Shown here one piece after another: positions 37,319 to 55,305 of a stretch of 64,000 nucleotides of DNA. The stretch spans positions 1,550,001 to 1,614,000 of the forward strand of contig JABYQN010000011.1 of the NCBI GenBank assembly GCA_022606135.1, in the 5' to 3' direction. Made by a program: the position numbers and the translations under genes. Every line of letters starts with the position of its first letter. The first letter of the stretch is position 1. The notes under the pieces were generated by a model, which was not told the origin of the DNA, did no database searches, and saw nothing but the letters and a program-made list of their open reading frames with translations. The DNA comes from Fomes fomentarius (lineage: Eukaryota; Basidiomycota; Agaricomycetes; Polyporales; Polyporaceae).

Positions 37319-37604
37319 CGATAGAAGTTGGTGCAAGTATAAAGGAATAGAGGTCGTCACGATGAGAACGCCATACGAGAATAAATACGAAAGGGTACTC
37401 GTGTGATTCCGCACGAGCAACGAGGCACATTTTGGAATTTGCAGCATGGATCAGGATCCTGGATCTGCAGAGGGAGCTGTGCAACTGCATAATGTGTAGC
37501 CCGGCGCCGGCGGGCCCGAGAAATTGCAGGTTGCCTGCGTATCAACGCCCATTCGATAAGGCTCACGACAGGCAAAAATAACTTATGACTCGATATAACC
37601 GGGA

Positions 37605-38551
37605 ATGCTCGTATATGTGAGGAGGAAGGGTGAATTGGACAGCCTTGAAGAGATGTCTGCTGTGAGTCAAAGAAAGGAGTTCAACTCAAGACCGAGAAGC
37701 CCGGAATATGCTTTGACGCTGATCCCAGAAGCGATGCCATCGGCAAACGCCGTCCCGGTACCGAAGCCTTCATATGAGCCGCTGCTTCAAAGCTTCGAAT
37801 TCAACGTTCAACGTTCAACTGCTCTGCCGCCGGGCCAAGTACTGGACCTCATGATTAGCCTTGAACACCCTGTACACTGTGAGTCTCCTCAACCTATACA
37901 CGGCATGGTGCTATTCCAGGAGCACAGCACTCATCATGGTGCACCTCGTTGATTATCCTTGAACACCCTTGGCCAATCTTCGGCTTACTCGTATATAGGA
38001 ATGCAATACGCCGTGAGTGAACCTGTGCACGGCATTATATGGTGTGGCGCTACTTATTCCACGAGCACAGCAACGAACTCAAGATCATGATGGTGACATG
38101 TGTGTATTGATCATAGACAACATTGCTCCAGAAGTCCCATTGCATCGTTCTTGGCTGAGGGTGGTTTCAGTCGAGGGCTTATCGCGGTTCCCTTGCGAGC
38201 TCAACAAGAAATGGGGGGAACTCGTCTATTCGCCACCATCAGGATCTCACCGCCGATTTCGTCGCCTTCCTCGACGACCATCCATCCACTTCGACGCACG
38301 TGAAGCGTCTCTTGATCGACCGGCATGGTAAAGTAAGGTCTTTTGTTGACTATTACTACATTCATACCATCATGATCTGACTACCCTAGCTCCTTGATCT
38401 CAGGCTCTTCTTTGACGGCGTACGGTTTGTTGCCCCGCCCGAGCTCAGGATTTGCAAGCTGCATCCTGTTGTCCTTGACGAGTGCAGAGACGCCAGCTTT
38501 TCCCTTACTCCCTTATACGAAATCGAGTCGCTCAAGAACGCCGTTGGGTGA
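37605..38551 (+). pseudogene. Decayed F-box/LRR-like gene
   Basis: Plus-strand pieces look like one damaged gene. 37605-37880 encodes QSFEFNVQRSTALPPGQVLD. 38150-38220 gives RVVSVEGLSRFPCELNKKWG. After a one-base shift near 38225, DLTADFVAFLDDHPSTSTHV and KRLLIDRHGK follow. After an intron ending cctag (about 38389) LLDLRLFFDGVRFVAPPELR continues to a stop near 38551. Such patterns match the F-box-associated region of basidiomycete proteins. No F-box itself is seen. Confidence 0.4.
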
Positions 38552-38679
38552 ACAGATAAACCTCTCCCCGACAGCTTGGGTACGAAAGAACACTCCATTG
38601 ATTATCATACAAGGTTGGTATCAATCATTGTTACCATAATGCTACTGTGCTGTTTCTCTTCGTCCTCGAGCTGGTTCCC

Positions 38680-39913
38680 TTAGTAGGATGATGGGTGCTT
38701 GAGCAAGGTCTATACTAGTAAGTCAGCACCATGACCTCGAGCACAAACGACGTCAGCACTCACTCCGCCATCGATAAGAACGGTCTCTCCGTCGACGAAC
38801 CAGTTTGCGACCAGGAACAACACCAGCGCCGCCATGTCCTTGCTTGTACCCGCTCGTTGCATACCAGGCTCGACTGGCCGCGAGACCGGAACCTCAAACG
38901 CAGTCGTCTGGCCCTCCCTCAACTGAGAAACTCCCGACGCGTCCGCAGTCCCCTGCGCCGTCATCTCCGTCACGAAGAATCCAGGCGCGATTCCGTTCAC
39001 CCTGATGCCGAGCGGTAGGAGCTCGTGTGCAAGGCTGGACGTCGCATGCCCGATTGCGGACTTGGAGTACATGTACGGGAACGAGAAGCCTGCGGTCGCG
39101 GGATCCTTCGTCCAGCCGTTCATGCTGGATGTCATGACGATCTGCGGGGCAAAGCGCGTGCCTCCCGGGCTTGACTTCCACTTTTCCAGGAGGGGCAGGA
39201 AGGCAAAGGTGAGCCAGTAGGGCCCTACGGCGTTGGTGCGGATGTTGTGGTCGAAGGACTCTTCTGGAACTTCGTCGAAGTAGGCCCTGCGGAACGCCTC
39301 GGCGGAAGCGACTGTTGGCTTGTTGAACGTGCCTGTGAGGACTCTGAAGTGCAGCGTGATCGGGATACGTATGAGTAACTCTCGGTCCCGACAGAAAGGT
39401 AAGAGAGTCATACCCCGCGTTATTGAATAGGACCGTGATGTATTGTTCGCGCTTAGCAATCTCCTCAGCTAGACGTAGGGCTTCTGACTGAGAGGAGAGT
39501 GAGCGAATTGTCTACAATACTGCTTGCCAAGTAGAGACATACCTTTAACCTGATATCACCCACGATGCCTTGCATGCGCCCCGACTTTCCAGCTGCAACG
39601 GCGGCGTCGTTATAAACTTTCGAAATCCTACATGACGTCATGAAAGCGCTCTTGGACCCGCGCCAACTTGAAACAAACTCACTTGTCGAGATCTTCCTGC
39701 TTAGGACCTATGATGTACACACTGGCGCCGTTTGCAAGCAACGTCGAACTGATCATCAGTCCAATTCCCTGTGAAGAAGGAGGTATGAGGCAATGTGTGC
39801 ACGCGAAAACCATGCTAGTCACGGACTGTTCCTCCCCCAGTCACAACTGCGACGACCCCGGTCAAGTCGAACAGACTACTGGCGTTGAGCGATTCTAGTA
39901 CTACATCTGCCAT
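38680..39913 (-). CDS. Short-chain dehydrogenase/reductase, paralogue 2
   Basis: Paralogue of 31205-32491 with the same intron pattern. It starts MADVVLESLNASSLFDLTG, with cofactor loop VVTGGGTGIG split by an intron. VLFNNAG, FAPQIVMTSSMNGWTK, the catalytic YMYSKSAIGH and VNGIAPGFFVTEM follow. The last intron (gtgagt...tatag) joins VLIDGG to TLLKHPSSY, stop at 38680-38682. All SDR catalytic residues are present and I see no break. The near-identical gene structure shows both copies derive from one gene; protein divergence is moderate, so the duplication is older than the ZF1/ZF3 event. It is preceded by a duplicated promoter element. Confidence 0.87.
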
Positions 39914-39942
39914 GGTGTCTTGGTGAGTTGAAACAGTGAGTG

Positions 39943-40111
39943 GATGTGGGAGAATGTCAGGGTGCCGTCTGAACGGCCACGCTATTTATACGAAAGCGTT
40001 GCCCCGGTCGGACTCGGCGGATTCCGATCGGAGAGAACATTAGCCCATGGAAGAGAGTCGATGTGGGATAACTTTGTCAGAGTGCTGTCTGAATAGCCGC
40101 GCTATTCATAT
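39943..40111 (-). promoter_or_regulatory. Tandemly duplicated promoter of SDR paralogue 2
   Basis: A ~49 bp element occurs twice exactly 120 bp apart (39943-39991 and 40063-40111). The two copies share gtgccgtctgaacggcc versus gtgctgtctgaatagcc, followed by the TATA region. On the minus strand the proximal copy has TATAAATAG (complement of 39982-39990), about 70 nt before the start. The distal copy has TATGAATAG. Confidence 0.6.
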
Positions 40112-40580
40112 GTAACATCTTGGACGAAGCGAGTCCCGCAATGAGTCTGCAAGGCTCCCGCCGCTTGTCAGGTCAAGCGACAGAGCACGTACTAAGTACT
40201 GGGGTCACTCGGCGACCGATTGCCTCAAACTGGAATGGCTGTTATGCCAGGGAGCGCATCCGAAAGTCAAAAGTCCCACTGCTCGGATTTGCGGCACATC
40301 GATCACGGTGGTACCAGGTTATACTTAACATCCATGATACTACATACGATTTACTGTTTCTTACTGCCGCTAGGCTACGATATGCCTTCACTAAAGTTCG
40401 ACCGTCAACATCTAGACGGTCATGATTCAATATCTAATCCTTCCTATGTCGCAGGCATGGCTGTTCCATATCACACACATATCTCGGCTTGGCGTGGAGT
40501 ATATCAATTCAATCACTGAGTCGAATAGATTCATTAAATACATCAAGTCACCTTGGTTTGGCGTTTAGCAAGGTTTAATC

Positions 40581-41138
40581 CTACAGACAAGAGGCGACTA
40601 CCCAGCCGCGAAAACATGTTTCCATCCGACCAAAGTCGAAGTCCACATCTGCAAGATGTTCGCAAAGATCACCGTCTTCAGAATCGACGGACGATATCCA
40701 CTTGGGCTTGAAAGACCGCATGATGGCCGTCTTGCCGTCCTTGTTTGTGATAGAGACAAGGATCAGGTCGTCGAGGGAGAGGGAGGAAGTTCCGGTGACA
40801 CCCTCTATGTTGGGTTCATGAGGGAGTAGTGCGCATGGCGCGCCTTCTGCAGTATCACTCGTGAGCTCTTTCTTGCTCCCATCGCACTCACATGGCAATC
40901 ACACTTACGTCAATGAACCGATCGTTGGGAGACTTCGCCCTTGGTCATGGGTCGCCCGTCCTTTGCAACCAATATGCTCGTATCCTGGCCACTGGACTAC
41001 CTCGGAGTGAGTAAGGGGTCGCGAGCCGGACAAACGGCGCACTGACTGAGATACGACAATCGGCCGTCCGGAAAGTGTGAGAAGTTTGTCTGTCAGACGA
41101 GAAGTAGATGGCACTGGGTGGCATATAAGAGGCTTCAT
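40581..41138 (-). CDS. Hypothetical protein
   Basis: The first exon starts at 41138 with MKPLICHPVPSTSRLTDKLL and contains VVQWPGYEHIGCKGRATHD. It probably leaves at a gtaagtgtg donor near 40908. A second exon reads SSLSLDDLILVSITNKDGKT and FKPKWISSVDSEDGDLCEHL to a stop at 40581. A TATATATA run at about 41212-41220 and a plausible leader precede the ATG. No domain recognised; the acceptor of exon 2 was not fixed. Confidence 0.5.
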
Positions 41139-41949
41139 CTTGAGAGGGACAGTGTGTAGCGGTGTATGTTTGGCACGTCGTTGGGAGATGAGATGAGCGG
41201 GCGTGAGTGAGATATATATACTAAGAGGGATCTTAGCTTTGTTCTTTGTTCTGAGAGCTCCGGAAGTTGTGGTTGATGCAATGACTCTTCGTTCCATGCT
41301 GAGCCTGTGGTCGTATCGTGGGATCGCACCGAGCATTGTACAGGATGCTTTGATCTGTGCGTACATTCTCGTTGCGACTACATAGCAACTTGACAGAACA
41401 TGCAAAGTTTTACACCAAGCGTTCCCTGGCAACGCGTATTTCATAAGATACAGTTAAGAGTATATATGAAACCTCATCTCGGCTATGTAGATCAGAAACA
41501 AGACCGGTGGTCGCAGGATTATCCGATGTTTCAAAATGCTTCAGCCGTCTCACCACATTCCACGAGATCAATGCTTCCACAATAGAATAAGACTATCGGA
41601 ACCTTTCGTGAGCAACCACCCAACATTTGACACGGCAATGTCAGTGGCAGCAGCCTTCGATACGGCCAACTCCCATGGTCATGACTTGCACCTAGATCCC
41701 GGACGTATGTCTTGGAGTCTGGATTCGAAGCATGACGACGATCGATGATCCGTGACTTTGGATCATCTCTGGCTGCATCTGACAGACTGTCTGACTGCTT
41801 TGAACCGCTTCGAGTGATTCTACTAGTACACCGTTCGATACTCGATACCCCTGCACGGCCGGCCCCATCACTGCCCTACTTACCGCTCGCTCAAAAGCTC
41901 ATGTTCATCTTGTATGAGTGAGAGTAGGATCAGAAACATAAGGCTGGAA
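41139..41949. other. Intergenic
   Basis: Apart from the TATA-like run upstream of the gene starting at 41138, nothing recognisable lies here. The right side holds the 3' flank of the F-box-gene fragment. Confidence 0.4.
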
Positions 41950-41950
41950 T

Positions 41951-42992
41951 TCAGAACTTATTACTGACCTCCTCATCTCCATTCCACGGTACAACCTTCA
42001 ATAGACCCGCAGCTTGCAGGCCTGGGAGCGTCTTGAGCACCGCGAACTCCAGAGATGAGAAGTCGCCTCGATTGCCTCCGAGGATTGACGCCTCGCCCCT
42101 GATTCCGCTCAATTGCACTACCACGGTCTCGGTAAGGGGAAAGCGCTCTGGAAACCAAGGCCGCTCGAGCTCCTCGAGGTCCCACAGTGCGAGAGATTGG
42201 ACGTGAGGGGCGTCTCCTATGTAGTTCATGAGACAGACTGTGAAGGTACGAAGATCGCGCGAAGCCCTGGAGAGGATCGTTCGACATATGGGTTATTCGC
42301 GCGAGTGTGCACGCGCGGCGGTACCGACACCTTTGAGATAGGGAAGCGTGAGACGTAGAGAGCGCAGCTTCATGCACGGCGCTCTGATGCCACCTAACAT
42401 TTCGAGATCCTCCACAGGGGCTATTTCGACAATGTGGAATACTCAGAGACTGCCACGACAGTGTCGCTGAGTTCGGACTTACCTGCCCTCCAATCGATCT
42501 GACCGAGATAAGGATACGGATGGATGTTGACGTCGATGGACTCGATTGACGTCGTCCCAACCACCTGTACGAGGTCGCAGAGCTGCGCGACGTTCGCCCA
42601 ATCGCCGCAGTACACGGATACATGCTGGAGACTATCTTGGTCGAGGATGTGCTGGAGGTACCGGAAATGGGACCCGTCGGCTACGCTCAGCACGAACCGT
42701 CGTGCTGTCACCGAATGTACTGGGAGGGTGCCGATGTCTGACGACTGGAACGTCAGGCGCGGGTTTCTCCCCGGGTCCGAATAGACCGACGGCAACCGGA
42801 ATTGCAGCGTGTGTGGCGCGAAGAGACAAAGAAGAGCAGAGAGAGCAGAAAATGCGAGGAGTTTCTTGAAGTGGATGTAATGTGTGACATCAACGACGAT
42901 GGTATGTAGGTACTGGACACTGGCTGGGTCAGTGTGCGATGCGGGGAAGGTTGTAGCGACCAAGGTGGCGGACGAATCGGAAGAGATCTTGG
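41951..42992 (-). pseudogene. Inverted 3' part of an F-box/LRR gene
   Basis: From 42921 down to 42772 the sequence matches, in reverse, 63849-64000 (exon 2 of the F-box gene at the right edge): YLHTIVVDVTHYIHF and RLPSVYSDPGRNP. Similarity continues upstream through ggaagagatcttgg (about 42980-42993), which in the complete gene lies inside its first intron. The fragment therefore begins within an intron and lacks the F-box exon. Downstream it stays open through likely exons (HFRYLQHILDQDSLQHVSVY; MKLRSLRLTLPYLKG; SLALWDLEELERPWFPERF) to a stop at 41951. The intact frame shows little decay, but without its start exon it is best seen as a truncated copy. Confidence 0.7.
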
Positions 42993-43032
42993 CGCTGGCC
43001 CTGGGAAGAAGCGCTGGAAGCCAAGTCGCGAG

Positions 43033-43277
43033 CAGAGATCCAGCGAGCCGTGAGAAGATCACTACACCTTTTCCCGACAACTACTTTCCAAGTCACAGAC
43101 GCCCCCCGGCCATCCCAATTTGGGCATGTAGTTCGTGAGGCGCCTGCACTCCCTGCCTGCGAGGTCCCATTCTCCTGGCTCCCCGCTCTCGTATATAAGA
43201 CCCAGCAGCAATAGACAGAGCGTCTTCAAACTCTTCCCTCAACCCCCACCATCGCACCCTTTGCTCGCTCCAGCACG
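43033..43277 (+). promoter_or_regulatory. ZF-family promoter module (ZF2)
   Basis: It has the same ordered blocks as ZF1: gagatccagcgagccgtgag, ccaagtcacagacgc, caatttgggcatgtagttcg, ttctcctggctcccc, and TATATAAG at 43192-43199. It starts about 40 bp from the breakpoint of the inverted F-box fragment. Confidence 0.78.
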
Positions 43278-44289
43278 ATGTCCAATTGCGCCGGTACCGG
43301 TCCGTGCCGCTATAAGCCATATGCGGACTCAATCGGCTCTATGCCGCTTCCAAAGCACGCCCTAGACTACGGCGCGTACGGTGTGCAAGATGTGCCACAG
43401 GCCTCGGGCTACAGAGCCCTCCTTGGCCAGTCTTCCAAATGGGAACTCGAACAGGAGCTGTGCGACAACTAGTGAGCACTGAATTCCCCTTCGGTAAACC
43501 TTGTACTGAAGCATTTGCCTCCGTAGCCTCGGCACAGAGAGGTTTGACCATGCGCAAACAGCTGTCTCAGAAGAATCTGATTTACATCACATCTCTCATC
43601 CATCCATCACCGCCGTTACCTCCGGATTCCATGACATGAACGTGTCCGACTCTTCCTCCAATCAAGATGCTTCGTTCGCAAGCCCGCAGTTAATCGCAGG
43701 CTCCCATCAGTCCGACTACAACAATGCTACGCAGTCTCACCCACAATTTCACGCCGACGTCTACACTACATCACCCTCCGTCCTCAAGTCCCCACGGCAG
43801 CGAGAACGACCACAGCGTGGCTCCTCCCCTCACGCATCTAACGTCCCCTATACCCATTATCCGGAGCCACAACCACCGGTTCTCCTCACCTACAATTGCC
43901 GCAACGTCCAAGTTGCTGCTGGGTCGCTTAAGCCCGCCGCGATACGCACCAACCCCTGGCGGTGCCCCTACTGCCCCTACGAGCAGTATAACCACCGCTC
44001 GCCCGAGCTCAAGCGGCACGTCGTTACACATAACTCGGAGGAGGCGACGCAGTGGGTATGCTGCGGCGTCCCTGTCTTCGATGCCCACGCGCATGGCGTG
44101 CCTGAGAACGTCGTCCACGAGGAGGGGTTTCAGTTCGGAGGGGTATTGATGGTCGGAGGATGTAAGAAGACGTTCAGCCGCCGCGATTTGCTCAGCCATC
44201 ATCTGCGCAGGGAGGAGGGACGGTGCTACGGAGATGCGTTTGCGATTTATCAGCCGGGGAACAAGGTTGGCCTCAAACCGGGTTTGTGA
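43278..44289 (+). CDS. C2H2-like zinc-finger protein ZF2
   Basis: Two exons (43278-43471, 43527-44289) encode 318 residues. The N-terminus MSNCAGTGPCRYKPYADSIG resembles ZF4 more than ZF1. Exon 2 begins YLGTERFDHAQTAVSEES, also ZF4-like. The conserved C-terminal part is present: NPWRCPYCPYEQYNHRSPEL with KRHVVTH, WVCCGVPVFDAHAHGVPE, VGGCKKTFSRRDLLSHHL, RCYGDAFAIY. The finger ligands (C-x2-C, H-x3-H and the later C/H set) are retained. It lacks the basic PPPRKSRRR patch found in the other three. No frame damage seen; the most diverged member of the family. Confidence 0.84.
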
Positions 44290-45116
44290 ACAGCCTAGTA
44301 CGATGTTCGGATACAGAAAGCATTTACTGTTATCCTAATGTAGATCATGGATTTAGTGTGGGACAAAATGATAGTTGTGGATGCTCATGCCAATAGGCCC
44401 CGTGCAAACTGAGTTGAGCATTGTGTGACCATATCCATGCACAAGGATTGCGATATGTCCATTTGGATTAGATTGAAACAGTTCTCATATATCGAACTTG
44501 CAGAGAGTCGCAACATGAGGACGTGCATACAACCTAAGGAAGGTAAGTCACCTCTAGCTGAATCATCTATCACCATCACATACCTTTTCGTTCGGGACAA
44601 AGACGGATTGTCGCTGAGTGCAGACGAGGGAATCAACGGACTTCCCTCATGCACCCGAGTTCCATGCGCGAGGACGGGCCCTCGGTAGGCTGCAGATGAT
44701 GTCCCGGAGAGGCTGTCCGGCCAATCGCCACTGAGCGCAGGACTGAGGCTGTTTGAAGGTGTAGGTGAGCTAGTCTTCTTGTCACGAGAGTAGGGAGCTC
44801 TACACATCCGAGCCTGCCAGTTGCATGAATGTGCGCGTGAAGAAGAATAGAGAGGATCTTCGATGTGTCCATGTTACGATAGAGGTTCACGGATGTAGGG
44901 CAAGGCGATGTTAGGGAGGAGGGCCGCTTATTACAAAGATGGTTTGAAAGACACAATCTGCCGGGCAGGAGTGGAGCGGTGTTACGTTGGTAGTAATACT
45001 TTGTGGGTACGTCAAGCCTCAAGGTTATTCATCTGTTGTTGATATTCGCGTGTCATCATTCCCACAAGAGGGGAATATAATAAGGATCTCGAGTACAGCG
45101 CGAAGTCGAGCCCGGT
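44290..45116. other. Intergenic; one unsupported minus-strand ORF
   Basis: A 140-codon minus-strand ORF at 44385-44807 is the longest, serine-rich with no domain. I see no other structure before the start of duplication unit 2. Confidence 0.3.
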
Positions 45117-45199
45117 GTTGGGAGGTAGGAGACGATAAACGTAACTGATTCCGGAGTCTGCCGGGGTCGCGGTAACACGAGGTACGTAAGTAAAGGGAG

Positions 45200-45434
45200 C
45201 AGAGATCCAGCGAGCCGTGAGAAGATCACTACAGTCTTTCCCGACTCCCCCTTTGCCAGTCACAAACGCTCGCCGGCCACGCTTCCTTCTCAATTTAGGC
45301 AAGTAGTTCGTCCAGCTGCACTCCCGTCGTTCTCCTGGCTCCCCCCCTCTGTATATAAGACCCAGCAGCAATGGATACAGCGTCTCATAACTCTACCCCC
45401 AACCCCCACCATCGCCCCCTCCGCTTCCCCCAGC
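45200..45434 (+). promoter_or_regulatory. ZF-family promoter module (ZF3)
   Basis: All blocks of the module are present, including gccagtcacaaacgc in place of the CCAAT form, and TATATAAG at 45352-45359. The promoter appears as well kept as those of the intact copies although the gene is frameshifted. Confidence 0.78.
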
Positions 45435-46502
45435 ATGCTGTCGACCTTTGCTCAGCAAGCCGCCGGTACCGCCGGTCCGGGCTACCAACCATACGCAGAC
45501 TCAGACGGCTCAATCGCACAGCCAGATCATTCTCTCGATTACAACCCTTATGGCGCCCACCAGCTACTTACCACACTCCAAGGCATTCCTTACGAACTCC
45601 AGCAGTCATCGAATTGGGAGCCCGTTGAACCGGGACTGTACAATAACTAGTGAGTTGCTTGTCGCTTCAAGTCTTGCTCGCTTGTCCTAGCTCACGCTCA
45701 CCGTCCATTATAGTCTGGCTGCAGGGCTCTCCGACCCCTCGCTCAATGTCGCAGACGCGTCTTCATATACCGTCTCAGACCCTCTCATGTCCGGACTCTA
45801 CGACATGAACACATCCGTATCATCCGGATCACGACGCGCACTGTCTACCGACCCACAGTCCCATTTGAACGACGCATTCTATTCTCACCATGACCGAGCA
45901 GATGTTGGGCAAGCTGGAGCTCAGCCGACGGTCACCACCGCCGACTTCGCCGAGCCACCCTGCATTTGCCCTGCCGTCCTCGAACCACCAGTAACACCGC
46001 CCCCGCGAAAGTCGCGGCGCCGCACTTCCCGTAGAGCGACTAGCTCGTCCACCAGCCAACTCCCCTCTTCTCCCGCCCCAGACTCCGGACGTACAAACGC
46101 CGCAACGTCCAAGTCCCATTGGAACTCGCTGCCATGTCGATTCAGCCTACCGCGAGTCGTAGCAACCCCTGGCAATGCCCGCACTGCTCCTACGTGCAGC
46201 ACAACCGCCGCTCGCCCGACTTCAAGCGGCACATTGAGACGCACTCGCCCAAAAAGGGACAGTGGGTGTGCTGCGGCGTCCCTGTCTTCGATGCACAAGC
46301 GCAGGGCGTACCGGAGAGCGTGGTTCATGAGGAGCCGTTCGAGCACGAAGGGCTGCCTATGGTCGGAGGATGCAAGAAGACGTTCAGTCGGCGGGATGCG
46401 CTGACGCGGCATCTAGACAGCAGGAAGGGTCGGTGCTTTGGAGATGCGTCTGCGATGTATCAGGCGGGAAACAGCGTTGGCGGGCGCAAGGCAGGTCTCT
46501 GA
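45435..46502 (+). pseudogene. Zinc-finger protein ZF3, frameshifted
   Basis: Exons correspond to 45435-45649 and 45714-46502. Exon 2 is one base shorter than in ZF1 (789 against 790). The run of five C after tcttctcc(t/c)g in ZF1 and ZF4 is four C here (about 46075-46079), so the frame changes after SSPAP and the zinc-finger half is read out of frame from the normal start. The finger half remains open from an in-frame ATG at 46119 (MELAAMSIQPTASRSNPWQ) to 46502, 127 residues with both fingers intact. A shorter finger-only protein could be made if translation or transcription starts internally. Otherwise this is a recent pseudogene of ZF1. Confidence 0.85.
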
Positions 46503-46510
46503 ATGGCGCA

Positions 46511-46705
46511 CTAGTGCGATTTCCCAGCCTCCAGGTCACGATGGATGATGGTTCGCCTTGCGCAGGTAGCTGAGGCCGCTCAGAACCTCGGGGGTAATCA
46601 CAGAAATATACTCCCCCTCCAGCGCCCCGTCCTTGCACGCCTTCATAAGGGTGCGCACGCTGCCTCCCTGCGCGTATTCCATGACAATCCGCACTCTGAG
46701 TATGG
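46511..46705 (-). pseudogene. STE20-type kinase fragment behind ZF3
   Basis: Minus strand: IVMEYAQGGSVRTLMKACKD, GALEGEYISVI, EVLSGLSYLRKAN, then a one-base insertion, then IIHRDLEAGKSH and a stop. It spans the kinase hinge to the HRD catalytic loop. It is longer than the copy behind ZF1, showing that the ZF1 copy suffered a later deletion. The residual gene has neither the glycine loop nor DFG. Confidence 0.8.
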
Positions 46706-47142
46706 GACACGTTCAGGACTAATTTGCCACGCACTCCGATATAAGTCACTTATATAGTGAAGTCGCTACATGTATTGAATTGACCTATTGATGGTGCATA
46801 CTCAAGACATCGCGCCCCTGGATACGAGCGTAGCGCTAGGTCAGTGGTGGAGTCCCTCTGGTAAGTTAGATACGGCGCGCTACTCACATCGTGCACATGG
46901 CACCAGCGCAAGAATTATACAGGAAACATCGATTCATAACCCCACCTAATCAGTCACGCAACAAGATCTAGATAAAAGACATACAGTCATAGCTCCCGGA
47001 TGCATGAGTGGTTGGTCGTCGCCTTCTACCAGCGACATGTTGTTGCAATCCCAACGCACACGGTGGCACACGTCAGATCTCAAGATGGAAGGCGGTAGGC
47101 AGGATGTTGAGCATCTCAGCCGCCACAGCGTAGGTGAGCTTG

Positions 47143-47706
47143 CTGAAAGGACGACTGGCATCGCAGATAGAGTTGGCTTGGACGTCCATGAGACCGGGGA
47201 ATGCTTGAAGGTTCGATAATCCGACCCAATCCTCGTATGCGGTGCATTAGTAACTCGGATGCGCAAATCAGTACACATACACAACGGTGGTTAACCGGCA
47301 TTGACGCCATTCGGGACTGATGTTCGCACATACGGTTCTTCGTGGCGTGCAGCACCGCTCGAGATAGACTGCTCATGAACACTGATCGGTGGGAGTCTCA
47401 CAAGCTTGAATCGGAAAGGGGGACTTGTTCAGGATGCGGTTTGAAGCCAGAGAGTCCTCCAACAAAAGTAGATTCGACAGACGCAACAAATATTGTGTCA
47501 GAAGGTTAAATGCGCACCATGAATTCGAAAGATTTCTCGATGTCTCTGATGACGATGTACGGGCATGTCGAAGATATAGGACTAACTGGCGGTCCTTCAC
47601 CTCGGCGGATGCAATTATTTTACCCAGTATCGGTGTTGTCGTCGTAGTGAAAGAGTTGCAGAGTTGGGTAGAAGAATGGAGCAGAGGGGGAGGTCAGACT
47701 TCGGGA
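47143..47706. other. Intergenic between duplication unit 2 and ABCC copy B
   Basis: No gene supported. A plus-strand ORF at 47425-47844 runs into the repeat arm and has no domain. Confidence 0.3.
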
Positions 47707-47736
47707 GGTAGCCATTGGCGCACGCTTAGATTGGAT
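47707..47736 (+). repeat. 30 bp direct repeat, left of ABCC copy B
   Basis: The bases ggtagccattggcgcacgct plus tagattggat recur at 55549-55578 with three mismatches. The pair brackets the whole inverted-repeat arm B; its inner end is about 6 bp from the point where similarity to arm A stops. Confidence 0.8.
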
Positions 47737-47936
47737 GAATATGGCGCGCGAGAACGCACCTCCGGTTTGGAGCTTCCAGCGAAGCCAAAGGCTGTCCGAC
47801 GTGCAAGTCTGTTATTGGCCGTATTCGCCCATAAGGACAGATGAGAGACACTTGCGCGCAGATGCTCCCATGCGCAGTCCCACGCCATCGTCCCCCGCAC
47901 GGCCTTCCTCGTACACACATTCCACAGCTCCGGCAC

Positions 47937-48125
47937 CAGTCTTTGCGGCTGAACGACGGGTTCCGACGGTTCTTCGAAGGCAAATAGGCCGTACTGTGTT
48001 GCAAGGAAGAATCAGATCCGCGGCCACACAACGCCCCCTGTCATACTCAACACGAAGATACTTAATAACGCCACGAGTAAGGCGAAGGTGAGGCTTGACC
48101 GGGTGTGCCCATTGTCATCAGACAT
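47937..48125 (-). pseudogene. Damaged copy of the small membrane-protein ORF
   Basis: It starts at 48125 (MSDDNGHTRSSLTFALL) and meets a TGA at 48014-48012 directly after GGVVWPRI, where copy A has CGA (Arg). Downstream sequence still encodes VPELWNVCTRKAVRG in frame, so the break is a single point change. Only the membrane segment would be made. Confidence 0.7.
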
Positions 48126-48459
48126 CCGTGTCGTATGGTGGTGGTTGAGGAGAGGGAAGCGTTAGATTGCGAGCAGTGCCATAACCGTCTGACGAAGAGA
48201 GTACAAGGGTGTCGGAGGAGCGCAGACTCGGACTCGGACTCGAGTGTCGGAGCGCCAAGTATCGGATACCATCATTGCAACGGAAGCTTGGGCGCAGGCG
48301 GCAGACCACTCTAGTCCCCTTTGAGCGCGAGAACACCACCTCCAACTCAACGTTCGACGCCGCAGGCCATCTCTACTCGTCTTATACATCATCATCTACG
48401 CTAGATATATATCTATCCAAGTCCATCAATCATCTACAGCAACCAAGCACCAAGGCACC

Positions 48460-55305
<6,846 letters not shown>

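Larger units (their letters stand above)
45117..47142 (+). repeat. Direct segmental duplication unit 2 (ZF3 + kinase stump)
   Basis: This is the counterpart of 33718-35805 in the same orientation, about 11.4 kb away. It retains the longer version of the kinase fragment. The ZF coding parts of the two units are nearly identical, with only scattered substitutions, so this duplication is recent. Confidence 0.88.

Noticed and set aside
43771..44202. Long antisense ORFs opposite ZF exon 2 (also 45921-46412 and 56213-56809)
   Set aside because: They are shadows of the zinc-finger coding frame; they have no start context or splice support.
45012..45371. Minus-strand ORF with VTGKGGVGKDCSDLLTARWI, looking like a P-loop
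   Set aside because: It is antisense to the conserved ZF promoter module; the resemblance to GKGGVGK is a by-product of that DNA and recurs behind each ZF gene.
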